A stretch of 64,000 bases of DNA from Pseudomonas sp. Fl4BN1 (GTDB lineage: Bacteria > Pseudomonadota > Gammaproteobacteria > Pseudomonadales > Pseudomonadaceae): positions 62,001 to 126,000 of the forward strand of contig NZ_JAAARM010000015.1 of NCBI RefSeq assembly GCF_009908285.1, given 5' to 3'. The notes below the pieces were generated by a model. The model worked only from the letters and a program-made list of their open reading frames with translations. It had not been told where the DNA came from and searched no databases. Shown here one piece after another: positions 16,670 to 25,299 of this stretch. A program made the translations under genes and the position numbers. The stretch's first letter is position 1, and every line of letters starts with the position of its first letter.

Positions 16670-17199
16670 GAGGGTTGTCCCAAGGTCTTGAAGTATATGG
16701 CAGTGGGGGTGTAGGTGCCGTCCGGGCTCTGGCAGTAGTTGGGCAGTTCGCCGACCCTTGTATAGCCCAGCGAGCGGTAGAAGTCCTCGGCGGCCGAGCC
16801 GGCCTCGGTGTCCAGGTACAACAACCCGCGCTGGTGCTGATGAGCCGCTTGCTCCAGCGCCGACATCAACTGCTGGCCGAGCCCCCGGCGCCGAGCGCTG
16901 TGCAGCACCTGGAGCTTCTGTACTTCGGCGCGGTTGCGTCCGTTGGCCTTCATGCACAGCGCCAGTTGCACGCTGGCCAGGACCTTCTCATCGTGAACCA
17001 CCACCCACAACAGCAGGCTGCCGTCTTCGACACCGGCCTGCACAGTGCTGAGGTAGTCCCGGGCCTGGCTGTCGTCGAGGTCAGCCATGAAGCCGACGGA
17101 CGCACCGTGTTGCACCGAGTCGAGCAGCAGGTCGATCAAACCCTGGCGGTAATGGGCAAAGCTTTCTCCATGGACTCGGCGCAGTTGGGCGGCGTTCAT
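16666..17199 (-). CDS. GNAT-family N-acetyltransferase inside the urease operon
   Basis: 177 aa; ATG with AAGGAG upstream. The GNAT core is seen in V-Q-K-L-Q-V-L-H-S-A-R-R-R-G-L-G (acetyl-CoA pyrophosphate loop, R-R-x-x-G-x-G type), followed by L-M-S-A-L-E-Q-A-A, L-Y-L-D-T-E-A and F-Y-R-S-L-G-Y-T-R-V-G-E. The substrate is unknown. It overlaps ureB by 4 bp and follows the second GNAT gene by 7 bp. The A-S-V-Q-L-A-L strand and acidic patches are usual for the fold and give no substrate clue. Confidence 0.85.
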   Translation of the reverse strand: MNAAQLRRVHGESFAHYRQGLIDLLLDSVQHGASVGFMADLDDSQARDYLSTVQAGVEDGSLLLWVVVHDEKVLASVQLALCMKANGRNRAEVQKLQVLHSARRRGLGQQLMSALEQAAHQHQRGLLYLDTEAGSAAEDFYRSLGYTRVGELPNYCQSPDGTYTPTAIYFKTLGQPS

Positions 17200-17206
17200 C
17201 GAGATT

Positions 17207-17740
17207 TCACTCCTTGTGAGGGGCGGGCGGTTGCGCCCCAGGGTTGAGAATCAGCTGCATGAAGGTCAGGTCCAGCCAGCGTCCGAACTTGGTGCCTACC
17301 TGAGGCATCTGTCCGGTGCTGATGAAACCCAGGCGCTCATGCAGGCGGATCGAGGCGCTGTTGCCACTTTCGATAGCGGCCACCATCACGTGTTTGTCAG
17401 CGCTGCGGGCGCGCTCCAGCAGCACCGTCATCAGTTGCGGACCCAGGCCATTGCCACGCTGGTCACTGCGCACGTAGACCGAATGTTCCACGGTGTGGCG
17501 AAAGCCATCGAAGGGGCGCCAGTCGCCGAAAGAAGCGTAGCCGAGCACTTGTTCCTCGGGGTTGACGATCACCAGGATCGGATAGCCCTGGGCCTGGCGC
17601 GCGCTGAACCAGGCCTGGCGATTACCGAGGTCCACCGGCTGCTCGTTCCAGATCGCCGTGGTGTTGCGTACGGCGTCGTTGTAGATGTCGCGGATCGCCG
17701 GCAGGTCAGCGTGCAGCGCGTCGCGGATGCGATAGGTCAT
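17207..17740 (-). CDS. GNAT-family acetyltransferase of the phosphinothricin/methionine sulfoximine type
   Basis: 177 aa. It matches the PAT/MSX acetyltransferase subfamily: Y-N-D-A-V-R-N-T-T-A-I-W-N, G-Y-A-S-F-G-D-W-R-P-F-D-G-F, T-V-E-H-S-V-Y-V, the CoA loop D-Q-R-G-N-G-L-G, and I-R-L-H-E-R-L-G-F. Relatives detoxify glutamine-synthetase inhibitors such as methionine sulfoximine or phosphinothricin; the exact natural substrate here is inferred from family. P. aeruginosa carries a similar gene (PA4866, from memory) in the same place between ureA and ureB. The gene starts 10 bp after the ureA stop. Confidence 0.87.
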   Translation of the reverse strand: MTYRIRDALHADLPAIRDIYNDAVRNTTAIWNEQPVDLGNRQAWFSARQAQGYPILVIVNPEEQVLGYASFGDWRPFDGFRHTVEHSVYVRSDQRGNGLGPQLMTVLLERARSADKHVMVAAIESGNSASIRLHERLGFISTGQMPQVGTKFGRWLDLTFMQLILNPGAQPPAPHKE

Positions 17741-17749
17741 GGCACGGTC

Positions 17750-18052
17750 TCAGGCGATGGGTTGGTGAACGGTAACCAGCTTGGTGCCGTCGGGGAAAGT
17801 GGCTTCCACCTGGATATCCGGAATCATCTCCGGGATGCCTTCCATCACCTGTTCGCGACTGAGCAGGGTGGTGCCGTAGTGCATCAGTTGGGCCACGGTC
17901 TGCCCGTCCCGGGCACCTTCGAGCAGCGCCGCGGAAATGTAGGCAATGGCTTCCGGATAATTGAGCTTGAGGCCGCGGGCCAATCGCCGTTCGGCTACCA
18001 GGCCGGCGGTAAAGATCAGCAGCTTGTCTTTTTCGCGTGGGGTCAGGTCCAT
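17750..18052 (-). CDS. ureA: Urease subunit gamma
   Basis: 100 aa from ATG 18052 (M-D-L-T-P-R-E-K-D-K-L); a TTG three codons earlier is in frame but unlikely. Family motifs include L-L-I-F-T-A-G-L-V-A-E-R-R, K-L-N-Y-P-E-A-I-A-Y-I and E-G-I-P-E-M-I-P-D-I-Q-V-E-A-T-F-P-D-G-T. It forms the trimeric urease apoenzyme with UreB and UreC. It sits between ureD and the first acetyltransferase, 44 bp after ureD. The Shine-Dalgarno sequence is weak (CGGA about 13 nt upstream), so translation may depend on upstream genes. Confidence 0.96.
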   Translation of the reverse strand: MDLTPREKDKLLIFTAGLVAERRLARGLKLNYPEAIAYISAALLEGARDGQTVAQLMHYGTTLLSREQVMEGIPEMIPDIQVEATFPDGTKLVTVHQPIA

Positions 18053-18096
18053 CGTGATCAATCCGTCATTGGGCAGTTAAAAGGGGCGCAGTCGCT

Positions 18097-18936
18097 TCAT
18101 GTATTCCAGATCCTCGGCGGCACGGCCTCGCGCCCCAGCAGGGTCGGGCGCAACAGCTGCCACAGGGCGATCAGCCAGGCTCGGGCCTGCAGGGCTTCGC
18201 TGGCCAGGCAGCGGGCTACCAACAGGCCCGGCAGTTGTGTCAGGTCGCCGCGCACCGGGTGCTCCAGAGCGCGGCAGCGTTCCAGCAGTTGGCTGTCGAC
18301 CTCGCCGGTGACCAGCAAGGTGGCGAATACCGGCTGGCCATCCAGGCCGATCGGCGAGTCCAGCAAACCATCGCCACCACTGATGCGCTGGCGTTCATGC
18401 CAGAGCGGTCGGCCGTCGCGGCGGATATCCAGCTGCGCCTGGAAATGCCCGTATTCGAAGCGCTCGCCACTGGCCGGGCGTCCCAGGGCAACGATGTCCC
18501 AATAGAACAACCGCGCATCCCCGTGCAATTCGATCAGGGTTGTCAGCTCGGCCTGGGCGGCGCTAAACACAATGGTCTCCTGGGGCAGCCACTCCAGGGT
18601 TGCCCCCGGCGCGACCTGCAGGTTCAGGGTCTGGCTGGCGCTGCCGGTGGCGCGATACCACTTGGCGGCCCCGGGGCTGGTCAATTGCGCCCAGGCGCCG
18701 TTGTCGACACGGGCATTGATCGTCAGCCGGTCACCGCCGGCAATGCCGCCGGGAGGGTGGACGATGATGTGCTGGCAAACCTCCGGGCCTTCGGCGTACA
18801 GGTGCTTCTGCACCCGCAGCGGACCTAGATGGCGGCGCAGTACCGGGCGCGTGGTAGCGCCGAACCGGGCATAGGCCAGCTCCAGCTCGGCGTGCCAACT
18901 GGGGGTGAACAGGGCGGTGGCGGCAGGTGAGTTCAT
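18097..18936 (-). CDS. ureD: Urease accessory protein UreD (UreH)
   Basis: 279 aa. It shows the UreD signatures H-P-P-G-G-I-A-G-G-D, L-T-S-P-G-A-A-K-W-Y-R, W-L-P-Q-E-T-I-V-F and F-x-Y-W-D-I-V-A-L-G-R-P. UreD is the chaperone that binds the urease apoprotein and recruits UreF and UreG for nickel and CO2 delivery. It begins 30 bp after urtE ends, which makes urea uptake and urease maturation one transcription unit. The start is fixed by M-N-S-P-A-A-T-A-L and the short upstream gap. Confidence 0.95.
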   Translation of the reverse strand: MNSPAATALFTPSWHAELELAYARFGATTRPVLRRHLGPLRVQKHLYAEGPEVCQHIIVHPPGGIAGGDRLTINARVDNGAWAQLTSPGAAKWYRATGSASQTLNLQVAPGATLEWLPQETIVFSAAQAELTTLIELHGDARLFYWDIVALGRPASGERFEYGHFQAQLDIRRDGRPLWHERQRISGGDGLLDSPIGLDGQPVFATLLVTGEVDSQLLERCRALEHPVRGDLTQLPGLLVARCLASEALQARAWLIALWQLLRPTLLGREAVPPRIWNT

Positions 18937-18966
18937 GCTGGGTCGTTATCGTTAGGAGGCTACAGA

Positions 18967-19665
18967 TTAGATCGTAACCAGGCCGCGTACACCTTCTGCC
19001 TGCATATTTTCTCCGCGGCCCTGCTGGACGATTTCGCCGCGGGACATCACCAGGTACTGGTCTGCCAGTTCGGCGGCAAAATCGTAGAACTGCTCCACCA
19101 GTAAAATGGCCATGTCGCCCTGGGCCGCGAGCTTTTTGATCACCGCGCCGATCTCCTTGATCACCGAGGGCTGGATGCCTTCGGTAGGCTCATCGAGGAT
19201 CAGCAGCCGCGGGCGGCTGGCCAGGGCGCGGCCGATGGCCAACTGTTGCTGCTGGCCGCCGGAAAGGTCGCCGCCACGGCGTTGCTTCATCTGCAGCAGC
19301 ACCGGAAACAGCTCGTAGATGAACGCCGGAACCTCTTTGGCTTCGGCGCCTGGAAAGCGCGACAGGCCCATCAGCAGGTTCTCCTCCACCGTCAGGCGAG
19401 CGAAGATCTCTCGGCCCTGTGGCACGTACGCAATCCCGGCGTGGACCCGCTGGTGCGGCTTGTAGCCGGTGATGGTCCGGCCCTCCCAGTTGACCGCGCC
19501 TTCCTTGGCCGGCAGCAGGCCCATCAGGCATTTGAGCAGGGTGGTCTTGCCCACCCCGTTGCGCCCGAGCAGGCAGGTGACTTCGCCGATCTGCGCTTCG
19601 AAGCTCAGGCCGCGGAGGATGTGGCTACCGCCGTAGTACTGGTGCAGCTGGTCGACTTGGAGCAT
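18967..19665 (-). CDS. urtE: Urea ABC transporter ATP-binding subunit UrtE
   Basis: 232 aa from ATG 19665 (M-L-Q-V-D-Q-L); the longer open frame upstream is translation through the REP element and urtD antiphase. The LivF-like ATPase has Walker A G-R-N-G-V-G-K-T-T, signature L-S-G-G-Q-Q-Q-Q-L-A, Walker B L-L-I-L-D-E-P and a switch His equivalent region V-E-Q-F-Y-D-F. It pairs with UrtD to power high-affinity urea import. It is the last urt gene, leading into ureD. Confidence 0.95.
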   Translation of the reverse strand: MLQVDQLHQYYGGSHILRGLSFEAQIGEVTCLLGRNGVGKTTLLKCLMGLLPAKEGAVNWEGRTITGYKPHQRVHAGIAYVPQGREIFARLTVEENLLMGLSRFPGAEAKEVPAFIYELFPVLLQMKQRRGGDLSGGQQQQLAIGRALASRPRLLILDEPTEGIQPSVIKEIGAVIKKLAAQGDMAILLVEQFYDFAAELADQYLVMSRGEIVQQGRGENMQAEGVRGLVTI

Positions 19666-19704
19666 GGTCGGGTACTCGAATCTTGTGGGAATTGCGGGGT
19701 GGCC

Positions 19705-19757
19705 TTCGCTGGCAAGCCAGCTCCTACGGGAGGGGGGAGGAGCCGGCTTGCCGGCGA
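19705..19757. repeat. Facing REP pair between urtD and urtE
   Basis: TTCGCTGGCAAGCCAGCTCC at 19705-19724 (with TAC to 19727) is followed after 9 bp by AGGAGCCGGCTTGCCGGCGA. The arrangement is inverted relative to the usual REPIN (right arm first), so the two halves have an outward-in order swap. Confidence 0.85.
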
Positions 19758-19769
19758 ACGGCGGTTGCG

Positions 19770-20626
<857 letters not shown>

Positions 20627-20630
<4 letters not shown>

Positions 20631-21706
20631 TGTTCACCTCGTTTCTTCAGCAGGCCGATCACGCCCTTGGGCAGGTACAGGGTCACCACGATGAACAGCG
20701 CGCCGAGGAAGAACAGCCAGTATTCGGGAAAGGCCACGGTGAACCAGCTCTTCATGCCGTTCACCAGCCCCGCCCCCAACAACGGACCGATCAGCGTGCC
20801 GCGTCCGCCCAGGGCGACCCATACGGCGGCCTCGATGGAGTTGGTCGGGGACATTTCGCTGGGGTTGATGATGCCCACCTGGGGCACATACAGGGCCCCG
20901 GCCAGGCCGCACAGCACTGCGCTCAAGACCCAGACGAAAAGCTTGAAGCCACGGGGGTCGTAGCCGCAGAACATCAGGCGATTCTCGGCATCGCGCAGCG
21001 CCGTCAGGACCCGGCCGAACTTGCTCCGGGCCAGGCGCCAGCCGATGTACAGGCTGGCCACCAGCAACAGCACCGTGGCCAGGAACAGCACCGCGCGGGT
21101 CCCGGGTGCGGTGATGCCGAAGCCGAGGATCGAGCGGAAATTGGTAAAGCCGTTGTTGCCGCCAAAGCCGGTTTCGTTGCGAAAGAACAGCAGCATGCCG
21201 GCGAAGGTCAGGGCCTGGGTCATGATCGAGAAGTACACGCCCTTGATCCGCGAGCGGAAGGCGAAGAAGCCGAACACCAGGGCCAGCAGCCCGGGTGCCA
21301 GTACCACCAGGCACAGGGACCAGAGGAAGCTGCTGGTGCCGGTCCAGTACCAGGGCAACTCGCTCCACGAGAGGAACGTCATGAACGCCGGCAGGCCATC
21401 CCCCGCGGCCTGGCGCATCAGGTACATGCCCATGGCATAGCCGCCCAGGGCGAAGAACAGGCCGTGGCCCAGCGACAGCAGCCCGGCATAACCCCAGACC
21501 AGGTCCAGGGCCAGGGCGACGATGGCGTAGCAGAGGATCTTGCCTACCAGGGTCAGGGTGTAGGCCGAGACGTGCAGTGGATGGTCCGACGCCAGCAGGG
21601 AGAGCAGTGGCAGGGCCAGTAGCAGGACGAGGAGCACGGCTCCGATGGCGACAGTGACTTTGGGCCCGGCTTTCTGGGTGGCGGTCAGCAGCAGTGGTTG
21701 ATTCAT
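20627..21706 (-). CDS. urtC: Urea ABC transporter permease UrtC
   Basis: 359 aa LivM-like inner-membrane permease with about ten hydrophobic segments. Family marks include L-D-L-V-W-G-Y-A-G-L-L-S-L-G-H-G-L-F-F-A, the E-N-R-L-M-F-C-G-Y cytoplasmic loop and E-A-A-V-W-V-A-L-G-G-R-G-T-L-I-G-P. The start ATG overlaps the urtB stop by one base (TGATG) and the stop overlaps the urtD start by 4 bp, so the three are tightly coupled. Confidence 0.95.
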
Positions 21707-23208
21707 CAGTCGATCACCCGTCCTTTCAATGCGAAGAGTCCCTGCGGGCGTTTCTGGATGAACAGAATGATCAGCGCGAGGATCAGGATCTTGCCGAGCA
21801 CGGCACCGATCTGCGGTTCGAGGATCTTGTTGGCGATCCCCAGGCCGAAGGCCGCGAGCACGCTGCCGGCCAGTTGCCCGACCCCGCCCAGCACCACCAC
21901 CAGGAATGAGTCGATGATGTAGCTCTGGCCCAGGTCAGGGCCGACGTTGCCGATCTGGCTCAGGGCTACGCCGCCGAGACCGGCGATGCCCGAACCGAGG
22001 CCGAAGGCGAGCATGTCGACACGGCCGGTAGGCACGCCGCAGCAGGCCGCCATGTTGCGGTTCTGGGTGACGGCGCGCACGTTCAGTCCCAGCCGGGTTT
22101 TGTTCAGCAGCAGCCAGGTCAGTAGCACCACCGCCAGGGCGAAGACGATGATGACGATGCGGTTGTACGGCAGCACCAGATTCGGCAGCACCTGGATGCC
22201 ACCCGAAAGCCAGGCTGGGTTCGCCACTTCGACGTTCTGCGCGCCGAACAGCAGGCGCACCAATTGGATCAGCATCAGGCTGATGCCCCAGGTGGCCAGC
22301 AGGGTTTCCAGAGGGCGTCCGTAGAGATGACGAATCACCGTGCGCTCCAGGACCATGCCGATCCCGGCGGTGACGAAAAATGCCACTGGCAGCGCCAGCA
22401 GCGGGTAGTACTCGATGGCTTGGGGCGCGTAGCGCTGGAACAGCAACTGCACCACATAGGTGGCGTAGGCGCCGAGCATCAGCATCTCGCCGTGGGCCAT
22501 GTTGATCACCCCCAGCAGGCCGAAGGTAATGGCCAGGCCGAGGGCTGCCAGCAGCAGGATCGAACCCAGGGACAGGCCGCTGAAGGCCTGGCCCAGCACT
22601 TCGCCGACCAGCAGCTTGCGCTTGACCTGGGCCAGGCTGGTTTCTGCTGCGGTACGTACCGCCGTGTCGGCTTCGCCGCCCGGTTCCAGCAAGCCTTCAA
22701 GGCGGGTGCGGGCCAGCGGGTCGCCGGTTTCCCCCAGCAGGCGCACGGCGGCCAGACGTACCGCCGGGTCGTTGTCCACCAGTTGCAGGTTGGCCAGGGC
22801 CAGGCTCAGGGCATCGTGTACACCGGGGTCTTGCTCGGCGGCCAGTTGCGCATCGAGGAATTTCAGTTGCGCCGGCCTGGCGCTTTTTTGCAGTTGGCGG
22901 GCGGCATCGAGCCGGGTTGGGGCGTCGGTGGCCAGCAGTCGATGGCTGGCCAGGGCCATGTCGATCAGCCCCCGCAGGCGGTTGTTCAGGCGCAGAGTCT
23001 TGGCTTGGCCATCGAGGTTCAACTGGCCCTGTTGCAGGGCGTTGAGCAGCGCAAGGCGCGCTGGGTCGGGTTGCGCGGCCCAGGCTTCCAGCAGTTGCGC
23101 CTGTTGGTTGGAATTGGCCGCAACAAAATCTTCGGCTTCACCGGCATGGGCTGCAATGGGCAGCAGCAACAGGCAGGCGAGGATCAAACGGTAGAGGGCA
23201 GTGGGCAT
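21706..23208 (-). CDS. urtB: Urea ABC transporter permease UrtB
   Basis: 500 aa. A cleavable-looking signal (about residues 1-22, ending A-A-H-A) and a 170-residue periplasmic helical-repeat region precede the LivH-like permease domain; this long form is usual for UrtB. Permease motifs include G-L-L-G-V-I-N-M-A-H-G-E-M-L-M-L-G-A-Y, R-A-V-T-Q-N-R-N-M-A and G-N-V-G-P-D-L-G-Q-S-Y. It forms the membrane channel with UrtC. A REPIN lies between it and urtA, so the abundant binding protein and the channel genes are separated by a potential hairpin. Confidence 0.95.
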   Translation of the reverse strand: MPTALYRLILACLLLLPIAAHAGEAEDFVAANSNQQAQLLEAWAAQPDPARLALLNALQQGQLNLDGQAKTLRLNNRLRGLIDMALASHRLLATDAPTRLDAARQLQKSARPAQLKFLDAQLAAEQDPGVHDALSLALANLQLVDNDPAVRLAAVRLLGETGDPLARTRLEGLLEPGGEADTAVRTAAETSLAQVKRKLLVGEVLGQAFSGLSLGSILLLAALGLAITFGLLGVINMAHGEMLMLGAYATYVVQLLFQRYAPQAIEYYPLLALPVAFFVTAGIGMVLERTVIRHLYGRPLETLLATWGISLMLIQLVRLLFGAQNVEVANPAWLSGGIQVLPNLVLPYNRIVIIVFALAVVLLTWLLLNKTRLGLNVRAVTQNRNMAACCGVPTGRVDMLAFGLGSGIAGLGGVALSQIGNVGPDLGQSYIIDSFLVVVLGGVGQLAGSVLAAFGLGIANKILEPQIGAVLGKILILALIILFIQKRPQGLFALKGRVID

Positions 23209-23239
23209 GGCGATGTCCTTGAAAACACCCGGGTAACCT

Positions 23240-23333
23240 GTAGGAGCGAGCTTGCTCGCGATCCGCGCAGCGGCCAGCCGGGCGGTTTCGTTGGAGGTCC
23301 TGCGGACCTCATCGCGAGCAAGCTCGCTCCTAC
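23240..23333. repeat. REPIN of a second sequence class between urtA and urtB
   Basis: GTAGGAGCGAGCTTGCTCGC at the left and GCGAGCAAGCTCGCTCCTAC at the right, with an inner GAGGTCC/GGACCTC hairpin at 23294-23310. The GCGAGCTTGCTCGC core differs from the CCGGCTTGCCGG class elsewhere in the window. Confidence 0.92.
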
Positions 23334-23360
23334 AGGGAAGGCGTCAGGCCTGGGGCTGGA

Positions 23361-24626
23361 TCAGTTGCTCTTGACTGCGTAGTCCGGCTTCTTGTCGTTG
23401 CCCGGGATGAACGGGCTCCAGGGCTGGGCGCGGATCGGGCCCTCGGTCTGCCACACCACGTTGAACTGACCGTCGGGCTGGATCTCGCCGATCATCACCG
23501 GCTTGTGCAGGTGGTGGTTGGTCTGGTCCATGGTCAGGGTGTAGCCCGAAGGGGCGGCGAAGGTCTGACCGGCCAGGGCTTCGCGGACCTTGTCTACATC
23601 GGTGGACTTGGCTTTCTCCACTGCCTGGGCCCACATGTGGATGCCCACGTAGGTGGCTTCCATCGGGTCGTTGGTCACCGCCTTGTCCGCACCCGGCAGG
23701 TTCTTGGCCTTGGCGTAAGCCTTCCAGTCAGCGACGAATTTCTGGTTGACCGGGTTCTCCACCGACTCGAAGTAGTTCCATGCCGCCAGGTTGCCCACCA
23801 GCGGCTTGGTGTCGATGCCGCGCAATTCCTCTTCACCCACGGAGAAGGCCACTACCGGTACATCGGTGGCTTTCAGCCCCTGGTTGGCCAACTCCTTGTA
23901 GAAGGGCACATTGGAGTCGCCATTGACCGTGGAGATCACCGCGGTCTTGCCGCCGGCGGAGAACTTCTTGATGTTGGCGACGATGGTTTGATAGTCGCTG
24001 TGGCCGAACGGGGTGTAGACCTCTTCGATGTCCTTGTCGGCCACGCCTTTGGAATGCAGGAACGAACGCAGGATCTTGTTGGTGGTGCGTGGGTAGACGT
24101 AGTCGGTGCCCAGCAGGAAGAAACGCTTGGCGCTGCCACCGTCCTCGCTCATCAGGTATTGCACTGCCGGGATTGCCTGTTGGTTCGGCGCTGCACCGGT
24201 GTAGAACACGTTGGGCGACATTTCTTCGCCTTCGTACTGCACCGGGTAGAACAACAGGCCGTTGAGTTCCTCGAACACTGGCAGCACCGACTTGCGCGAC
24301 ACCGAAGTCCAGCAGCCAAACACCACTGCGACCTTGTCCTGGGTCAGCAACTGTCGGCCCTTCTCGGCGAACAGCGGCCAGTTCGAGGCCGGGTCCACCA
24401 CCACCGGTTCCAGCAGCTTGCCGTTGACCCCGCCCTTGGCATTGATCTCGTCGATGGTCATCAGCGCCATGTCCTTGAGGGACGTTTCGGAGATCGCCAT
24501 GGTTCCCGACAGTGAGTGCAGGATCCCCACCTTGATGGTCTCGGCGGCCTGGACGGTCCAGGTCATGCCCATCGCGGCGATCGATGCCGTGAGGGTGAAA
24601 GCCTTGAGCACGCTACGACGCTTCAT
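23361..24626 (-). CDS. urtA: Urea ABC transporter substrate-binding protein UrtA
   Basis: 421 aa. The N-terminus K-R-R-S-V-L-K followed by a hydrophobic stretch and V-Q-A-A looks like a twin-arginine-type or Sec signal peptide, giving a periplasmic protein. The mature start E-T-I-K-V-G-I-L-H-S-L-S-G-T-M-A and the block F-G-C-W-T-S-V-S-R-K-S-V-L-P-V are typical of UrtA. It binds urea or short amides for the UrtBCDE importer. It is first in the operon, and the 228 bp upstream carry a candidate sigma-54 promoter, in line with nitrogen control. Confidence 0.96.
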   Translation of the reverse strand: MKRRSVLKAFTLTASIAAMGMTWTVQAAETIKVGILHSLSGTMAISETSLKDMALMTIDEINAKGGVNGKLLEPVVVDPASNWPLFAEKGRQLLTQDKVAVVFGCWTSVSRKSVLPVFEELNGLLFYPVQYEGEEMSPNVFYTGAAPNQQAIPAVQYLMSEDGGSAKRFFLLGTDYVYPRTTNKILRSFLHSKGVADKDIEEVYTPFGHSDYQTIVANIKKFSAGGKTAVISTVNGDSNVPFYKELANQGLKATDVPVVAFSVGEEELRGIDTKPLVGNLAAWNYFESVENPVNQKFVADWKAYAKAKNLPGADKAVTNDPMEATYVGIHMWAQAVEKAKSTDVDKVREALAGQTFAAPSGYTLTMDQTNHHLHKPVMIGEIQPDGQFNVVWQTEGPIRAQPWSPFIPGNDKKPDYAVKSN

Positions 24627-24691
24627 TGTGCGATCTCCATGAACTCTTGAATTGTTTTGAGAGGCAGATGCGGACTACTGAAGGGCTGTTT

Positions 24692-24707
24692 TGCAAGGGG
24701 TGTGCCG
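24692..24707 (-). promoter_or_regulatory. Candidate sigma-54 (RpoN) promoter of the urt-ure operon
   Basis: On the minus strand the sequence is CGGCACACCCCTTGCA. It keeps the GG and GC dinucleotides with exactly 10 nt between them and matches TGGCACGNNNNTTGCA except at two positions. The predicted start would be about 55 nt before urtA. Three GGTGC repeats at 24792-24819 lie where an NtrC-type enhancer could be, but they are direct repeats and not a proven site. Confidence 0.6.
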
Positions 24708-24817
24708 AGTCGGCGCAAGGCATGAAAAACCTTGCTTTACGGGCAGGCGCAGGGCCGGCGATGCCCCAAGAGGAGGCCTTGAGCGGAGGATGGTGCGTGG
24801 GGGTGCGTCATTGTGGT

Positions 24818-24836
24818 GCTGCCGCTGGGCGGCAGC
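24818..24836 (-). terminator. Hairpin after the SFPD-repeat gene
   Basis: GCTGCCGC, loop TGG, GCGGCAGC: a perfect 8-bp stem just downstream of the minus-strand gene ending at 24855. No T-run follows, so termination is only likely. Confidence 0.4.
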
Positions 24837-24854
24837 CGTGGCTGGAGGAAGGCT

Positions 24855-25154
24855 TCAATTCACGCCAGGGAAGGCGTCGACATACTTGATGGTGAAGTCC
24901 GGGAAAGAGTCGACGATCTGGATCTTGTAATCGGGAAAACTGTTGACGATCTTCCACTTGCCCGCCGAGTCGGGAAAGGCGTTGACCTGCTTCACCTTCA
25001 GGTCGGGAAAGGAGTTCACCACCTTGACCTTGTAGTCCGGGAAGCTGTTGACGAGCTGGATGTTGCCGTAGATTTTCGAGACATCGACAGGCGTGGCGGC
25101 CAAGGCGCCAAGAGAGGTACCGAGCAGCACTGCCAGGAGCGCGGTTTTAAGCAT
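24855..25154 (-). CDS. Small secreted protein with six V-[ND]-[SA]-F-P repeats
   Basis: 99 aa from ATG 25154; AGGA lies 8 nt upstream, whereas it abuts the earlier in-frame ATG at 25163. A signal peptide of about 20 residues (ending A-L-A-A) is followed by an almost purely repetitive mature chain. Six V-N/D-S/A-F-P-D/G motifs have F-P positioned with spacings of 11, 11, 13, 11 and 11 residues; the third repeat carries the two-residue insertion (S-A-G-K-W). Between them are alternating hydrophobic K-V-K or K-I-Q strands. I know of no function. The pattern suggests a small beta-rich fold made of short strands with Pro turns, exported to the periplasm. It stands alone between urtA and a metal importer, flanked by REP and hairpin elements. 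Confidence 0.8.
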   Translation of the reverse strand: MLKTALLAVLLGTSLGALAATPVDVSKIYGNIQLVNSFPDYKVKVVNSFPDLKVKQVNAFPDSAGKWKIVNSFPDYKIQIVDSFPDFTIKYVDAFPGVN

Positions 25155-25207
25155 GAGACTCATCCTGAGAGATTGAAGGGCTAGATCTTAAAGCACGGGC
25201 AACGATT

Positions 25208-25289
25208 GTAGGAGCTGGCTTGCCAGCGAAGAGGCCCTCGATCCTGGCACAAGGCTCACGGGTGCCTTCGCCGGCAAGCCGGCTCCTAC
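25208..25289. repeat. REPIN between the SFPD-repeat gene and the ABC permease
   Basis: GTAGGAGCTGGCTTGCCAGC left arm and GCCGGCAAGCCGGCTCCTAC right arm around a 42-bp centre. It directly follows the stop of the importer operon on the minus strand. Confidence 0.92.
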
Positions 25290-25299
25290 AGGGGCGAGC

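Noticed and set aside
24792..24819. Definite NtrC binding site
   Set aside because: The GGTGC units are direct repeats, not the expected inverted pair, so they are mentioned only as a possibility.
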